Shown: positions 1-9,425 of the stretch, one piece after another
Numbering within the stretch: the stretch's first letter is position 1
Layout of the letters: every line of letters begins with the position of its first letter
Assembly (NCBI RefSeq): GCF_011764445.1
Contig: NZ_BLPG01000001.1
Coordinates: forward strand, 4,836,001-4,900,000
DNA length: 64,000 bases
Source: Phytohabitans rumicis
GTDB lineage: Bacteria > Actinomycetota > Actinomycetes > Mycobacteriales > Micromonosporaceae
Direction of reading: 5' to 3'
Notes under the pieces: generated by a model
Told to the model about the DNA's origin: nothing
Databases searched by the model: none
What the model saw: the letters and a program-made list of their open reading frames with translations, nothing else
Position numbers and translations under genes: made by a program

Positions 1-231
1 GATGTGGACGCCGCCGAGGCGGTGCTGGACGGGCTGGCCGGGGTCCGCTCGGTGGCCTGGGACGGCACCAGCGGGCTGGTTGTGGACATCAACGGCACCG
101 CCCGCAGCGAGGTCGTGGCCGAGCTGGTCCGGGCCGGCATCGGGGTCGACCGGGTGGTGCCGCGGCGGCGCCTCGAAGACGCGTTCCTGGCCCTGGTGGG
201 CGACAACTCGCGGGGGAGTGGGGACAGATGA
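1..231 (+). CDS. ABC transporter ATP-binding protein, C-terminal end (partial)
   Basis: This is the last ~76 codons of a gene that begins before the window. The residues end in LEDAFLALVG, the usual C-terminal signature of ATPases of ABC-2 type exporters; the Walker and signature motifs lie outside the window. The stop codon overlaps the start of the next gene by four bases (ATGA), so the two are translationally coupled and should form one export complex. The substrate cannot be told from this fragment. Confidence 0.8.
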   Translation, partial: DVDAAEAVLDGLAGVRSVAWDGTSGLVVDINGTARSEVVAELVRAGIGVDRVVPRRRLEDAFLALVGDNSRGSGDR

Positions 232-1088
232 CCTTGGTTGGTGCCGCCTCTGGATACCGTCCCGGACGGACCCTCACGGTCCGGCAGGAGTGGCGGCGGC
301 AGGCGTCCCGGCGGCGTACCCAGCTCGCCCTCGGGTTCATGGTGCTGCTGCCGTTGATCATTCTGGTCGCGTTCCAGTTCGACAGCGGCGGGGACGACGA
401 CAACGGTCGCGGCGAGTTCGCCAGCCTGATCGAGCTGGCCACGAACGGTGGGCTGAACTTCACCCTCTTCACGCTCTTCGTGTCGGCCGGTTTCCTGCTC
501 ACCGTCGTGGTGGCGCTCTTCCACGGCGACACGGTGGCCAGCGAGGCGAGCTGGGGCAGCCTGCGCTACCTGCTGGCCGTACCGGTGCCCCGGGCCCGGC
601 TGCTCGCGGTGAAGCTGGTGGTGGCGCTGGCGTACTCGGCGGTGGCCCTGGTGCTGCTCGCCGGCACCGCCCTGCTCATCGGCACGCTCCGGTACGGCTG
701 GGCCCCGCTGCGCAGCACCGTCGCGGCCGAGATCCCGGCCGGCGAAGGGCTGCTGCGGCTGCTCGCCATCCTCGGCTATCTGGCCGTCGGCCTGCTCGTG
801 GTGGCAGGCTTGGCGTTCCTGCTCTCGGTGCTGACCGACGCCCCGCTCGGCGCGGTCGGCGGCGCGGTGCTGCTCTTCATCCTGTCGAGCATCCTGGACC
901 AGATCACCGCGCTCGGTGGCCTGCGATCCGTGCTGCCCACCCACTACAGCGACGCCTGGCTGGGGCTGCTCTCCACCCCGGCGCAGTCCGACGACATCGT
1001 CAAGGGCTGCATCTCGGCGGTCGCCTATGCGACGGTCTTCTGGTCGCTGGCATTCTGGCGCTTCACGCGCAAAGACGTGGTGAGCTGA
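228..1088 (+). CDS. ABC-2 type transporter permease
   Basis: A 286-aa polytopic membrane protein expected to be the permease partner of the upstream ATPase. A basic N-terminal segment precedes a hydrophobic helix at about residues 33-51, a large soluble loop follows (GGDDDNGRGE), and about five more membrane helices run to the C-terminus (AVAYATVFWSLAFW near the end). This matches the six-helix ABC-2 family. ATG overlaps the ATPase stop. The segment around WGSLRYLLAVPVPRARLL resembles the coupling loop of these permeases. Substrate unknown. Confidence 0.85.
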   Translation: MTLVGAASGYRPGRTLTVRQEWRRQASRRRTQLALGFMVLLPLIILVAFQFDSGGDDDNGRGEFASLIELATNGGLNFTLFTLFVSAGFLLTVVVALFHGDTVASEASWGSLRYLLAVPVPRARLLAVKLVVALAYSAVALVLLAGTALLIGTLRYGWAPLRSTVAAEIPAGEGLLRLLAILGYLAVGLLVVAGLAFLLSVLTDAPLGAVGGAVLLFILSSILDQITALGGLRSVLPTHYSDAWLGLLSTPAQSDDIVKGCISAVAYATVFWSLAFWRFTRKDVVS

Positions 1089-1120
1089 ACCCAAATGTCC
1101 GATCCTGCGTGCATCCGGGT

Positions 1121-2016
1121 ATGACGCAGTTCCACGGGTACCTTGCCGAAGAGGTAGCGGTCGACTTCGGCGACGGCATCATCACGCGCCGGGAGGCACT
1201 GCGGCGGCTGGGGCTGCTCGGGGTCGGCGGGGTCGCCGCCTCATCCCTGCTCGCCGCCTGCTCAAGCGACGGCGGCGACTCGCTTACGCCCGCGCCTGCC
1301 ACGGGCTCGCCATCCGCCCCGGCCCCGGCCGGCCTGCCGACCGAGGCGGTCACCTTCGCCGGTCCTGGAGGCCGCACGCTGCAGGCCGCGTGGGCGGCGG
1401 CCAGCGAACCGCGCGGCACGGTCCTGGTGGTCCACGAGAACCGCGGGCTCACCGACCACATCCGCTCCGTCGCCGGGCGGCTGGCCGCCAGCGGGTTCTC
1501 GGCGCTCGCCATCGACCTGCTCTCCGCCGAGGGCGGCACGGCCAGCTTCGCCGACTCCGCGGCCGCCACCGCCGCGCTCAACGCCGCCCCGGACGAGCGC
1601 TTCGTCGCGGACATGAAGGCCGGCATCGACGAGCTGGTGCGCCGCGAGCCGGACCAAAAGCCCGGCGCGGTCGGCTTCTGCTTCGGCGGGGCATGGTCTG
1701 GACCCTGCTGGCCGCCGGCGAGCCGCGGTTGGCCGCCGCGGCCCCGTTCTACGGGCCGCTGCCGGACGGCGCGGACTTCGCCGGCTCCCGGAACGCCGCC
1801 GTGCTGGGCGTCTACGCCGAAAACGACAGCCGGGTGAACGCCAGCCGGGACGCCGCCCGTGCCGCCCTGGAGCGCGCCAACCTCACCCACGAGATCGTCA
1901 CGGTGCCCGGCGTCGGCCACGCCTTCTTCAACGACACCGGCGCCCGGTACGACGCCGCGGCCGCCGCCACGATCTACGAGCAGCTGCTGGCGTGGTTTAC
2001 CGAGCACATGCGGTGA
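1121..2016 (+). CDS. Dienelactone hydrolase family lipoprotein, Tat-type signal (apparent 1-nt frameshift)
   Basis: Alpha/beta hydrolase of the dienelactone hydrolase family, predicted to be exported. Residues ~22-47 hold a twin-arginine-like stretch (TRREALRRLG), a hydrophobic core and a lipobox ending LLAAC with Cys47 as lipidation site, followed by a Ser/Pro/Ala-rich linker. The catalytic triad is visible: nucleophile Cys187 in GFCFGG, Asp in YAENDSRV and His in GVGHAFF. The reading frame breaks at the G run 1688-1691; one extra G restores GFCFGGGMVWTLL and joins both halves cleanly. The ATG at 1121 lies 32 bp after the permease stop, so it may be in the same transcript. The physiological ester or lactone substrate is unknown. 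Confidence 0.8.
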
Positions 2017-2090
2017 TAACCGTCACCGCGGCTGCGGAGCGGTAAGGAACGCCCTTACACTCGGGCGTAACTGCGTAACACAACTGAATA

Positions 2091-2228
2091 CCTCATCCAG
2101 AGGGCTGAGGGATACGGCCCGACGACGCCCCGGCAACCACTCCGCAATCTGACTCGACGACGAGGCCAGGCGGGGCAGGTGCCAATTCCGTCCCCGTCGC
2201 ACGGTGCGGCGCAGGGAAAGATGAGAGG
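2091..2228 (+). promoter_or_regulatory. SAM-I (S-box) riboswitch
   Basis: The conserved SAM-I core is readable: CTCATC at 2092-2097 pairs with GATGAG at 2220-2225 to make P1; GAGGGCTGAGGGATACGGCC and CCCCGGCAACC form the 5' half; GGTGCCAATTCC (2179-2190) and GAAAGATGAG close the aptamer. The P1 3' strand runs directly into the ribosome binding site (AGAGG, 2224-2228) of the threonine-synthase-like gene at 2241. GAGG at 2225-2228 could also pair with CCTC at 2234-2237. No T-run terminator is seen, so translational control is the likely output (inference). Confidence 0.93.
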
Positions 2229-2240
2229 AAACCCCTCGTC

Positions 2241-3517
2241 ATGACGACGGTCGTCGACACCCCCACCCAGGCCAGCCCCGCCCGCGCGCTCGTCTGTCGC
2301 GGCTGCGGCGCGGAGTACCCGCTCGTCGCCCAGCACGCCTGTTACGAGTGTTTCGGCCCGCTCGAGGTGGCCTACGACCAGGCCGCCCTCGCGCGGGTCA
2401 CCCGGGCCCAGATCGAGGCAGGCCCCAAGAGCATCTGGCGGTACGCGGCGCTGCTGCCCGCCGGCCAGGACCCGGCCACCCGGGTCACCCTGGACCCGGC
2501 TTCACCCCGCTCATCGCCGCCCCGCGGCTCGCGGCCGAGCTCGGCGTGCGCGGCCCGCTGTGGGTCAAGGACGACAGCGCCAACCCGACCCACTCGTTCA
2601 AGGACCGGGTGGTCTCGGTCGCCCTCACCGCCGCGCGCGGGCTGGGCTTTAGCCGGTTCGCCTGCGCCTCGACCGGCAACCTGGCCAACTCGGTCGCCGC
2701 GCACGCCGCGCGGGCCGGCGTACCGTCGATCGTCTTCATCCCGGGCGACCTCGAGACCGGCAAGGTCATCACGACCGCGGTGTACGACCGCGACCTGGTC
2801 GCGATCGAGGGCTCGTACGACGACGTGAACCGGCTCTGCAGCGAACTGGTGGAGACCGACGAGTTCGAGGACACCGCGTTCGTCAACGTCAACGTCCGGC
2901 CGTACTACGCCGAGGGCTCCAAGACCCTCGGGTACGAGGTGGCCGAGCAGCTCGGCTGGCGCCTGCCCGAGCAGGTGGTGATCCCGATGGCCAGCGGGGA
3001 GCTGCTCACCAAGATCGACAAGGCGTTCACCGAACTGGTGGAGATCGGCCTGGTCGAGGCCCCGGCGAACGGCTGGCGCGTCTTCGGCGCCCAGTCGGCC
3101 GGATGCAACCCGATCGCGGTGGCCCTGCACCAGGGCGCCGAGGAGATCGTCCCGGTCAAGCCGACCGGCATCGCCAAGTCGCTCAACATCGGCGACCCGG
3201 CCGCCGGCCTGTACGCCCTGGAGGCGGTGCGCCGTACCGGGGGCTGGATGGACTACGCCGACGACGACGAGATCCGCGACGGAATCCGCCAACTCGCCCG
3301 TACGACCGGTGTCTTCGCCGAGACCGCGGGCGGCGTGACCGTGGCCGTCCTGCGCAAGCTCGTCGAGTCCGGCAAGCTCGACCCGGACGCCGAGACGGTC
3401 GTCTTCAACACCGGGGAAGGGCTCAAGACGCTGGACGCGGTCGCCGACCTGGTCGGCCCGACGTACCGGATCAAGCCCTCCCTCCGCGGCGCCCGCGAAG
3501 CCGGCCTCCTGCACTAG
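2241..3517 (+). CDS. thrC: Threonine synthase-like PLP enzyme under SAM-I control (apparent 1-nt frameshift)
   Basis: Fold-type II PLP enzyme of the threonine synthase family, which acts on O-phosphohomoserine. The PLP lysine is Lys121 in HSFKDR, with the ASTGNLANS phosphate-binding loop about 20 residues later and a C-terminal NTGEGLKTLDAV segment. A four-cysteine cluster at the N-terminus (CRGCG ... CYECFG, residues ~19-38) looks like a zinc ribbon. The frame breaks at the GG of 2498-2499; one added G gives VTLDPGFTPLIAA. A SAM-I riboswitch directly ahead is odd for plain threonine synthesis: actinobacterial ThrC relatives under S-box control may instead make homocysteine from O-phosphohomoserine. 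I cannot decide between the two from sequence. Confidence 0.85.
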
Positions 3518-3684
3518 GGCGCTGGTCGTCGTCTGGACCCGCCGCAGCCCCACAAAGATCCGCCAGACACGCCCGAGGGGTCCGTAGCTGGAGGCTTCCT
3601 GTATCGCGGAGGGTGGGGCCGCGGGAGCAGCGGTCTGTACCGCGGCGGACGTCGCGGTAGCCCTGAATTTTTTGGATCTAGACG

Positions 3685-5200
3685 CAATGCCGCTCAGTTA
3701 AGGGTCTGGCCGGGCGTTGTTGATGGGGCCGGGGTAGACGGGCAGCGAGGCTCCGGTAGACATGGCTGTCCTCACAAGACGGTCATGATCTGTAGGGAGC
3801 CTCGCTGTCCACGTATTTTGTCACCCGCCGGATGATCAAGGTCGCTGCGGGTGTGTTCGCCCCAGGGCACGTTGGGGAGTTGACGCAGCATGTGCCGTTC
3901 GAGATGGTCGATGCCGCGTTGGCGGAGGCCGGTCTGGGTAAGTCCCGTGTGCGTGAGGTACCAGCCCGGGTTGTGGTCTACCTGCTGTTAGCCGGCGCGT
4001 TGTTCGCCGAGGTGGGCTACCGGCAGGTCTGGGACAAGCTGGTAGCGGCCCTGGACGGTGTGCCGGTGGCGAACCCGACCTCGGGTGTGCTGGCCCAGGC
4101 CCGCCAACGCATGGGACCGGCTCCTTTGCGGGCCTTGTTCGACCTGGTGCGGGGACCGGGTCCGGCGCCGCGTACCCGTGGGCGGTGGTGGCGAGGGCTG
4201 CTGGTCTGCGCTATAGACGGGACCAGCGCGGCTGTCCCGGCCAGCGCGGCGAATCTGGCCGAGTACACCCCGCATCGCTGCAACCATGGCGGGTCGGGCT
4301 ATCCGAAGCTGCGGCTGCTGGTGTTGGTGTGCTGCGGAACCCGGACCGTCATCGACGCGATCTTCGGGCCCACCGGGGTGGGGGAGATGCCCTACGCCAA
4401 ACGGTTGGTGGCCAGCCTGCGTCCGTCGATGGTCGTGCTGTTGGACCGGGCCTTTGGGGCGGCGGACCTGATCGAGGCGATCGCGCAGGCCAGGGCATAC
4501 CTGGTGGTGCGGGTCAAGGACAACCGGAAACTGCCGGTGATACAGCGGCTGCCGGACGGCTCATACCTATCGGTGATCGGCCAACTGCGGGTCCGCGTGG
4601 TGGAGTGTCAAATCCACGTGCAGACCACGGCCGGGCGTGCCACGACCATGTACCGCCTCGTCACCACGCTGATTGAGCACCACCACTATCCGGCGTTCGA
4701 CCTGGTCCGGCTCTACCACGAACGGTGGGAGGTCGAAACAGCGTTCCTGGAACTGAAATCGACGATCCTGGGCGGGCGGGTACTACGAGCCAGGACCCCG
4801 GCCGGGGTCCGCCAGGAGGTCTACGCCCTGCTGGTGACCTACCAGGCCATCCGCCTGGCCATGGCCGACGCCACCGACACCCAGCCCGACCTTGACCCCG
4901 ACCGGGCCTGCTTCACTACCGCCTTGAGCGCGGCGCGTGACCTGGTCGTGCAGGCGGCGAACGCCATCACCGGCGCGGTGATCGACCTGGTCGGCGCGAT
5001 CGGCCGGCGAGTCCTAGCCAACCTCATGCCCGAGCGTCGGACCAGGCGCGCCCCGCGGATCGTCAAACGAGCGATCTCCAAGTACAACGCCAAAGGCCCC
5101 AACATCGACCGGAAGACCTACCAGGCCACGATCAGCATCGACATCCTCGTGCCCCAGAGCCCTTGACGACGCCACACCACGCCTTAACTGAGCGGCATTG
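3685..5200 (+). mobile_element. Complete IS4-family insertion sequence (1516 bp)
   Basis: Perfect 19-bp terminal inverted repeats lie at 3685-3703 and 5182-5200 (CAATGCCGCTCAGTTAAGG and its complement). They are flanked by an identical 10-bp direct repeat GATCTAGACG at 3675-3684 and 5201-5210, the target duplication. A single transposase fills the interior. Intact ends, intact duplication and an open transposase frame indicate a recent, possibly still active insertion. The target was one arm of a 13-bp palindrome (see 5200-5249). Confidence 0.95.
3832..5166 (+). CDS. IS4-family DDE transposase
   Basis: A 444-aa transposase that cuts and joins the ends of the surrounding element. An N-terminal helical region (~residues 5-75) resembles the IS4 N-terminal domain. 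The DDE residues are visible: Asp in CAIDGTSA, Asp in VVLLDRAFGA and Glu in the YHERWEVETAFLELK block, which matches the IS4 Y-(2)-R-(3)-E-(6)-K signature exactly. The ATG is the first plausible start; upstream in-frame codons offer only CTG. The stop lies 15 bp before the right inverted repeat. No internal frameshift, so the product is probably functional. Confidence 0.95.
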   Translation: MIKVAAGVFAPGHVGELTQHVPFEMVDAALAEAGLGKSRVREVPARVVVYLLLAGALFAEVGYRQVWDKLVAALDGVPVANPTSGVLAQARQRMGPAPLRALFDLVRGPGPAPRTRGRWWRGLLVCAIDGTSAAVPASAANLAEYTPHRCNHGGSGYPKLRLLVLVCCGTRTVIDAIFGPTGVGEMPYAKRLVASLRPSMVVLLDRAFGAADLIEAIAQARAYLVVRVKDNRKLPVIQRLPDGSYLSVIGQLRVRVVECQIHVQTTAGRATTMYRLVTTLIEHHHYPAFDLVRLYHERWEVETAFLELKSTILGGRVLRARTPAGVRQEVYALLVTYQAIRLAMADATDTQPDLDPDRACFTTALSAARDLVVQAANAITGAVIDLVGAIGRRVLANLMPERRTRRAPRIVKRAISKYNAKGPNIDRKTYQATISIDILVPQSP

Positions 5201-5249
5201 GATCTAGACGAGTAAGGGTTCGGACCTGACCTTTTTCTCGTCTAGATCC
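5200..5249. repeat. 13-bp palindrome interrupted by the IS element
   Basis: GGATCTAGACGAG (5200-5212) is the exact complement of CTCGTCTAGATCC (5237-5249), with a 24-nt loop ending in a T-run. The left arm is the sequence duplicated by the IS at 3675-3684. Before insertion this hairpin stood about 155 bp after the threonine synthase-like gene, where it may have worked as a terminator (inference). Confidence 0.75.
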
Positions 5250-5299
5250 ACGGGATCGGCCGCGCGCCGGCCGCGCGCTACGCCGTCGCCCGCCGCGCT

Positions 5300-5402
5300 C
5301 GTCGATCAAGGCTTTCCGCGTCGATCAAGGGCGAATGGTCGTGGATTGTAGATCAAAGCACGACCAGATGCCCTTGATCGACGGGGAAGGCCTTGATCGA
5401 CG
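5300..5402. repeat. CGATCAAGG nested palindrome, copy 1 (forward)
   Basis: Four CGATCAAGG/CCTTGATCG units, two in each direction, frame an inner hairpin whose arms read GGTCGTG ... CACGACC around a loop containing AGATCAAAG. Copies 1, 2 and 6 share this loop orientation; copies 3, 4 and 5 carry its complement. It lies in a gene-free region between the IS and a GNAT gene. Confidence 0.85.
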
Positions 5403-5758
5403 CGCCCCGGCGCGCGGCGGGGTGGGGGTGAGGGAGCGCCAGGGGGACGGGGTGGTGCGCCGAGTGGTGCGTGGGGTGCGCCGAGCGGCGGATGGGGGTC
5501 GCTGGGCATGATCGGGGCGGATCGGCGGTTTCCTGGGACGGGAGTTGCATTCTGTAATCGTGAATTTGCCGTCCGTCGAGAAAACACCGCTCCGGGGACT
5601 TGACGGCGACAACCGGACGACGCAGGATGCTCCGTGCGGGAGGGCGGTCGCCGTAGGCTTTCGTAGTTCTAACGTCCCAGCGCCGGAGGCGCTGTGCGAC
5701 CGTCCCTCCCGACCAAATTCGCTCGCGGCCCGCGCGTTCACGCGGGATCCTCGGTCGC
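5403..5758. other. Gene-free interval
   Basis: No open frame with recognisable content. The first ~110 bases are G-rich with a short imperfect repeat (GTGGTGCGCCGAGTGGTGCG ... GTGCGCCGAGCGG, 5452-5488). The remaining ~250 bases are less G-rich and presumably hold the promoter of the downstream GNAT gene, though no clear -35/-10 pair is evident. Confidence 0.5.
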
Positions 5759-6778
5759 ATGGACATCGTCGTCAAGCCCATGGATCCGTCCGACGAGGTA
5801 ACCGCCGACCAGGCGTACCAGGTCGTCGAAGCGGTCATCGCCGCGGACGTGCCAGACTTCCCGCCGGTCGGGCGCCGGCGCTTCTTCGCCGAGCTGGCGC
5901 ATCCCTGGCCCGGCAACGCCCATGAGTTAGCGGTGGGCTTCGTCGACGGCGAGGCCGCCGGTTACCTCGCCGTCCACCTGCCGCAGCTGGACAACCTCGA
6001 AAACGCCGAGATCGACCTCAGCGTCCACCCGGCTCACCGGCGCCGCGGCGTCGGCCGGGCGCTGCACGAGCACGCCGTGTCGGTGGTCCGCGGCCTGGGC
6101 CGCAAGCGCATGAACACGATGGCGATCGAGACGCTGCCCGGCGGCGTGGCGCGCGACCCGGCCGGCGGCGTGTTCGCCGAGGCCATGGGCTTCAAGAACG
6201 CCCTGACCGACGTGCGCCGCCGGCTGGACGTCACGGCCGTCGACGACAAGGCGCTGGACGAGTCGCTGGCCGCCGCGTACCAGCGGGCCGCCGGTTATTC
6301 GCTCGTCCAGTGGAATGGCGCGACTCCTGAGGAGTACATCGACGACATCGCCTACCTCGACGGCCGGCTGCTCGCCGACGCGCCGATGGGCGACCTCGAA
6401 TGGGAGCCGGAGAAGGTCGACGCGGTCAAGGTCCGCGCGATCGACGCCGTCGCCGCGGCCCGCGGCCGCCGTCGCTACCACACGGGGGTACGCCACGACG
6501 AGAGCGGCCGGGTTGTCGCGTGGACGCTGATCGACTTCCCGGGAACGGTGGACTGGCACGCGTTCCAGCAGATCACCATCGTGGATCCGGCCCACCGGGG
6601 TCACCGGCTGGGCATGCTGGTGAAGGTGGAGAACCTGCGTTACACCCGCGCGCACGAGCCGGCGCTGCGCTCGATCGACACGTGGAACGCGGGCGTCAAC
6701 GACCACATGATCTCGATCAATGAGGCGATGGGGTTCCGGGCGATCGACGGTTGGGGGAACTGGCAGCTCTCACTCTGA
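5759..6778 (+). CDS. Tandem GNAT-family N-acetyltransferase
   Basis: A 339-aa protein with two GNAT folds. The first carries the acetyl-CoA loop [14 protein letters not shown] at about residues 93-106; the second has [15 protein letters not shown] around residues 276-290 and then the [17 protein letters not shown] block typical of the family's C-terminal strand-helix. Tandem GNATs of this size are common in actinobacteria and include aminoglycoside- or peptide-modifying enzymes, but the substrate here is unknown. The 3' end overlaps the convergent gene by about 62 bp. Confidence 0.85.
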   Translation: MDIVVKPMDPSDEVTADQAYQVVEAVIAADVPDFPPVGRRRFFAELAHPWPGNAHELAVGFVDGEAAGYLAVHLPQLDNLENAEIDLSVHPAHRRRGVGRALHEHAVSVVRGLGRKRMNTMAIETLPGGVARDPAGGVFAEAMGFKNALTDVRRRLDVTAVDDKALDESLAAAYQRAAGYSLVQWNGATPEEYIDDIAYLDGRLLADAPMGDLEWEPEKVDAVKVRAIDAVAAARGRRRYHTGVRHDESGRVVAWTLIDFPGTVDWHAFQQITIVDPAHRGHRLGMLVKVENLRYTRAHEPALRSIDTWNAGVNDHMISINEAMGFRAIDGWGNWQLSL

Positions 6779-7217
6779 GGCGAGTCGCCCACGGACGCAG
6801 TGGAAGCTCGCGGTAGCCACCTGCCGCGAGCCCGGCGTGCCGCTCGAAGAAGTTGCGCGCGCCGTACCCGCCGGTGACCAGGTACGACCAGCCGCACGCG
6901 GCGAAGTAGAGCGGAAAGAAGAACGGGCCGAGCACGGCGTACTGGCCGACGTGGCGGGTCTCGTGGGCGAGCAGGTCGGCGCGTTCGGGGTCGAGCAGCC
7001 AGTCGGCGGTGCGCTTGGTGAAGACGACCGTCCCGACGGTGAAGCACTTCTGCCTGGGCACCCGGAGCCGGTAGCCGCCGGCCACGAAGACGCCGCCCGG
7101 TCCGCGTACCAGGGGAGTGCGGGTGGCCGCCGCCAGCGCGACCGCGGCCAGTGAGGTGCCGTTGATCCAGGTCAGCGTGCTGCGCACGGCGTGCCACGTC
7201 GGCATAGCGCTCAGCAT
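6717..7217 (-). CDS. Hypothetical protein with HExxH motif
   Basis: A 166-aa protein with a putative zinc-protease motif, [13 protein letters not shown] (His-Glu-Thr-Arg-His at about residues 85-89), followed by a hydrophobic stretch [16 protein letters not shown] that could be membrane-associated. No signal peptide is evident, though the N-terminus ([11 protein letters not shown]) is hydrophobic. The start could be 7217 or the second ATG at 7205. The last ~30 residues overlap the convergent GNAT gene and look unlike the rest; in another frame the protein would stop near 6771, so a frameshift close to 6810 is possible. Family not identified with confidence. Confidence 0.6.
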   Translation of the reverse strand: MLSAMPTWHAVRSTLTWINGTSLAAVALAAATRTPLVRGPGGVFVAGGYRLRVPRQKCFTVGTVVFTKRTADWLLDPERADLLAHETRHVGQYAVLGPFFFPLYFAACGWSYLVTGGYGARNFFERHAGLAAGGYRELPLRPWATRLRVRAASSPNRRSPGTPSPH

Positions 7218-7234
7218 CGCACGGCAACTGCGGC

Positions 7235-8920
7235 ATGATGACTGGCATGACGGAGACCCCGCAGCATCTGTACGAGAAGCACGCAGACACCCTCGCGCGG
7301 GCGCTGACCGCGATCGCCGAGCGCGGCTACTGGTCGGCCTACCCCGAGTCGCCCAGCCCGCGGGTGTACGGCGAGACCGCGGCCGCCGACGGCGAGGCGG
7401 CGTTCCGGGCCTATCTCGGCGGCCTCTTCCCGCTGGACCAGCCGGGCACCAACGGCCAGGTCGCCACGGAAGCCAGCCCGTTCGGCGTCGAGCTGGGCGT
7501 GACGTACCCGCACAGCGACGTCGACGCCCTGATCGCCGCCGCGACGGCCGCGCTGCCGGCCTGGCGGGACGCCGGTCCGCAGGCCCGCACCGGCGTGTGC
7601 ATGGAGATCCTGGCCCGGCTGCACGCGCACGTGTTCGAACTGGCCAACGCGGTGCAGTTCACGACGGGGCAGGCGTTCGTGATGGCGTTCCAGGCCGGTG
7701 GGGCGCACGCGCTCGACCGGGCGCTGGAGGCGCTCGCCTACGCGTACGCGGAGATGACCCGGCACCCCGGCAAGGCCGAGTGGGAAAAGCCGGCGGGCAA
7801 GGGCGACCCGCTGCGGATGACCAAGACGTTCCACGTCGTGCCGCGGGGCGTGGCGCTGGTGGTCGGCTGCAACACGTTCCCGACGTGGAACTCGTACCCG
7901 GGGCTCTTCGCGTCGCTGGCCACCGGCAACCCGGTCATCGTCAAGCCGCACCCCCGCGCGGTGCTGCCGCTCGCCGTCACCGTCAAGTACGCCCGCGAGG
8001 TGCTCGCCGAGGCTGGTTTCGACCCCAACCTCGTACTGCTCGCCGCCGAGACGCCGGGCGAAGGGCTGGCGTCCACGCTCGCGCTCCGGCCCGAGGTGAA
8101 GATCATCGACTTCACCGGCTCGACCGCGTACGGCGACTGGCTGGAGGCCAACGCCCGGCAGGCCGCCGTCTACACCGAGAAGGCCGGGGTCAACACGATC
8201 GTCGTGGACTCGACCGACGACTTCGCCGGGATGTGCCGCAACATCGGCTTCTCGCTGACTCTCTACAGCGGACAGATGTGCACCACCCCGCAGAACATCC
8301 TCGTCCCGTCCGGCGGCATCGGCACCGACCAGGGGCACAAGACCTTCGACGAGGTGGCCGCCGGCATCGCGGGCGTGGTCGGCAAGCTGACCGGCGACCC
8401 GGCCCGCGCCGTCGAGCTGACCGGGGCGATCGTCAACGATGGGGTGCTGGACCGGCTGGAGGAGGTCAAGTCGGTCGGTGAGCCGGTGCTGGAGTCGCGG
8501 GTCGTCGCGCATCCCGCGTACGAGGGCGCGGTCGTGCGTACCCCGGCGGTGGTGAAGCTGTCCGCGGACGCCGACCAGATTTACGGCCGCGAGTGGTTCG
8601 GACCCATCTCATTCGTGATCGGCACCGACTCCACCGCGCAGAGCCTCGACATCTTCCGGGCGACGGTGGGCGAGCGGGGCGCGCTGACGGCGGGGGTTTA
8701 CTCGACCGACGAGAAGGTGCTCGACGCGGCCGAGGCGGCCGCGCTCGACACCGGCGTGCACCTGTCCTGCAACCTGACCGGCGGGGTGTTCGTGAACCAG
8801 TCGGCGGCGTTCTCGGACTTCCACGCCAGCGGCGCCAACCCGGCGGCCAACGCGGCCCTCACCGACGGCGCGTACGTGGCGAGCCGCTTCCGCATCGTCC
8901 AGTCCCGCCGCCACCTGTGA
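7235..8920 (+). CDS. paaN: Phenylacetic acid degradation protein PaaN (aldehyde dehydrogenase type)
   Basis: A 561-aa aldehyde dehydrogenase of the PaaN type, proposed to oxidise the ring-opened semialdehyde in phenylacetate breakdown. The catalytic Cys lies at about residue 349 ([10 protein letters not shown]) and the general-base Glu at about residue 315 (YTEKAGVN); the nucleotide-binding part includes [14 protein letters not shown] and [10 protein letters not shown]. There is no C-terminal MaoC hydratase domain, unlike PaaZ. ATGs at 7235, 7238 and 7247 are all possible starts. No other paa genes are nearby, so a role in phenylacetate catabolism is family knowledge, not supported by context. 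Confidence 0.88.
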   Translation: MMTGMTETPQHLYEKHADTLARALTAIAERGYWSAYPESPSPRVYGETAAADGEAAFRAYLGGLFPLDQPGTNGQVATEASPFGVELGVTYPHSDVDALIAAATAALPAWRDAGPQARTGVCMEILARLHAHVFELANAVQFTTGQAFVMAFQAGGAHALDRALEALAYAYAEMTRHPGKAEWEKPAGKGDPLRMTKTFHVVPRGVALVVGCNTFPTWNSYPGLFASLATGNPVIVKPHPRAVLPLAVTVKYAREVLAEAGFDPNLVLLAAETPGEGLASTLALRPEVKIIDFTGSTAYGDWLEANARQAAVYTEKAGVNTIVVDSTDDFAGMCRNIGFSLTLYSGQMCTTPQNILVPSGGIGTDQGHKTFDEVAAGIAGVVGKLTGDPARAVELTGAIVNDGVLDRLEEVKSVGEPVLESRVVAHPAYEGAVVRTPAVVKLSADADQIYGREWFGPISFVIGTDSTAQSLDIFRATVGERGALTAGVYSTDEKVLDAAEAAALDTGVHLSCNLTGGVFVNQSAAFSDFHASGANPAANAALTDGAYVASRFRIVQSRRHL

Positions 8921-8924
8921 TGGC

Positions 8925-9425
8925 TTAGGCGCGGCGGCGCATTTGCAGCTCCGTGAGCACCGGGATGGTGGGGTGCACGACCCGCATCCCGGTGTCCACG
9001 AAGCCCAAGCGCTCGTACGCCCGCACCGCGCGGTCGTTGCCGACGACGACCTCGAGCAGCAGCTCGGGCCGGCCGACGTCGCGGGACCACGCGGCGACGC
9101 CCTCGACGAGCTCGGCCAGCACGCCCGTGCCCCGGCGGGTCGGGGTCACGTACACCGCGAAGATCACGGTGAGCTTGGCCTCCTCGGGCGACGCGATGCC
9201 GCCCGCGTGGCCGACCAGGCGGCCGTCCGCCTCGGCAACGAACTGGGCGCAGAAGCCGCCGACCGAGTTGCGGGCGACCCGGTCGGCGAACTCGGCGTGC
9301 GGGAAGGCGGCCGCCTCGGCGAGCGTCTCCAGGAACGCCAGGGGCGTGTCCGCGAGCATCTCCAGCCGGAGCGCGCGCATGCGGGCGGCATCTTCGGGCC
9401 GTACGCGGCGCACCGTAGCTGTCAC
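8925..9425 (-). CDS. GNAT-family N-acetyltransferase
   Basis: A 166-aa single-domain GNAT. The acetyl-CoA loop is VYVTPTRRGTGVLAELVEG (residues ~92-110) and the C-terminal NDRAVRAYERLGFVDTG block (~128-144) is typical. It ends 4 bp from the convergent paaN stop. Its ATG overlaps the stop of the upstream beta-lactamase-like gene (ATGA), so the two form a coupled pair. Substrate unknown. Confidence 0.88.
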   Translation of the reverse strand: MTATVRRVRPEDAARMRALRLEMLADTPLAFLETLAEAAAFPHAEFADRVARNSVGGFCAQFVAEADGRLVGHAGGIASPEEAKLTVIFAVYVTPTRRGTGVLAELVEGVAAWSRDVGRPELLLEVVVGNDRAVRAYERLGFVDTGMRVVHPTIPVLTELQMRRRA

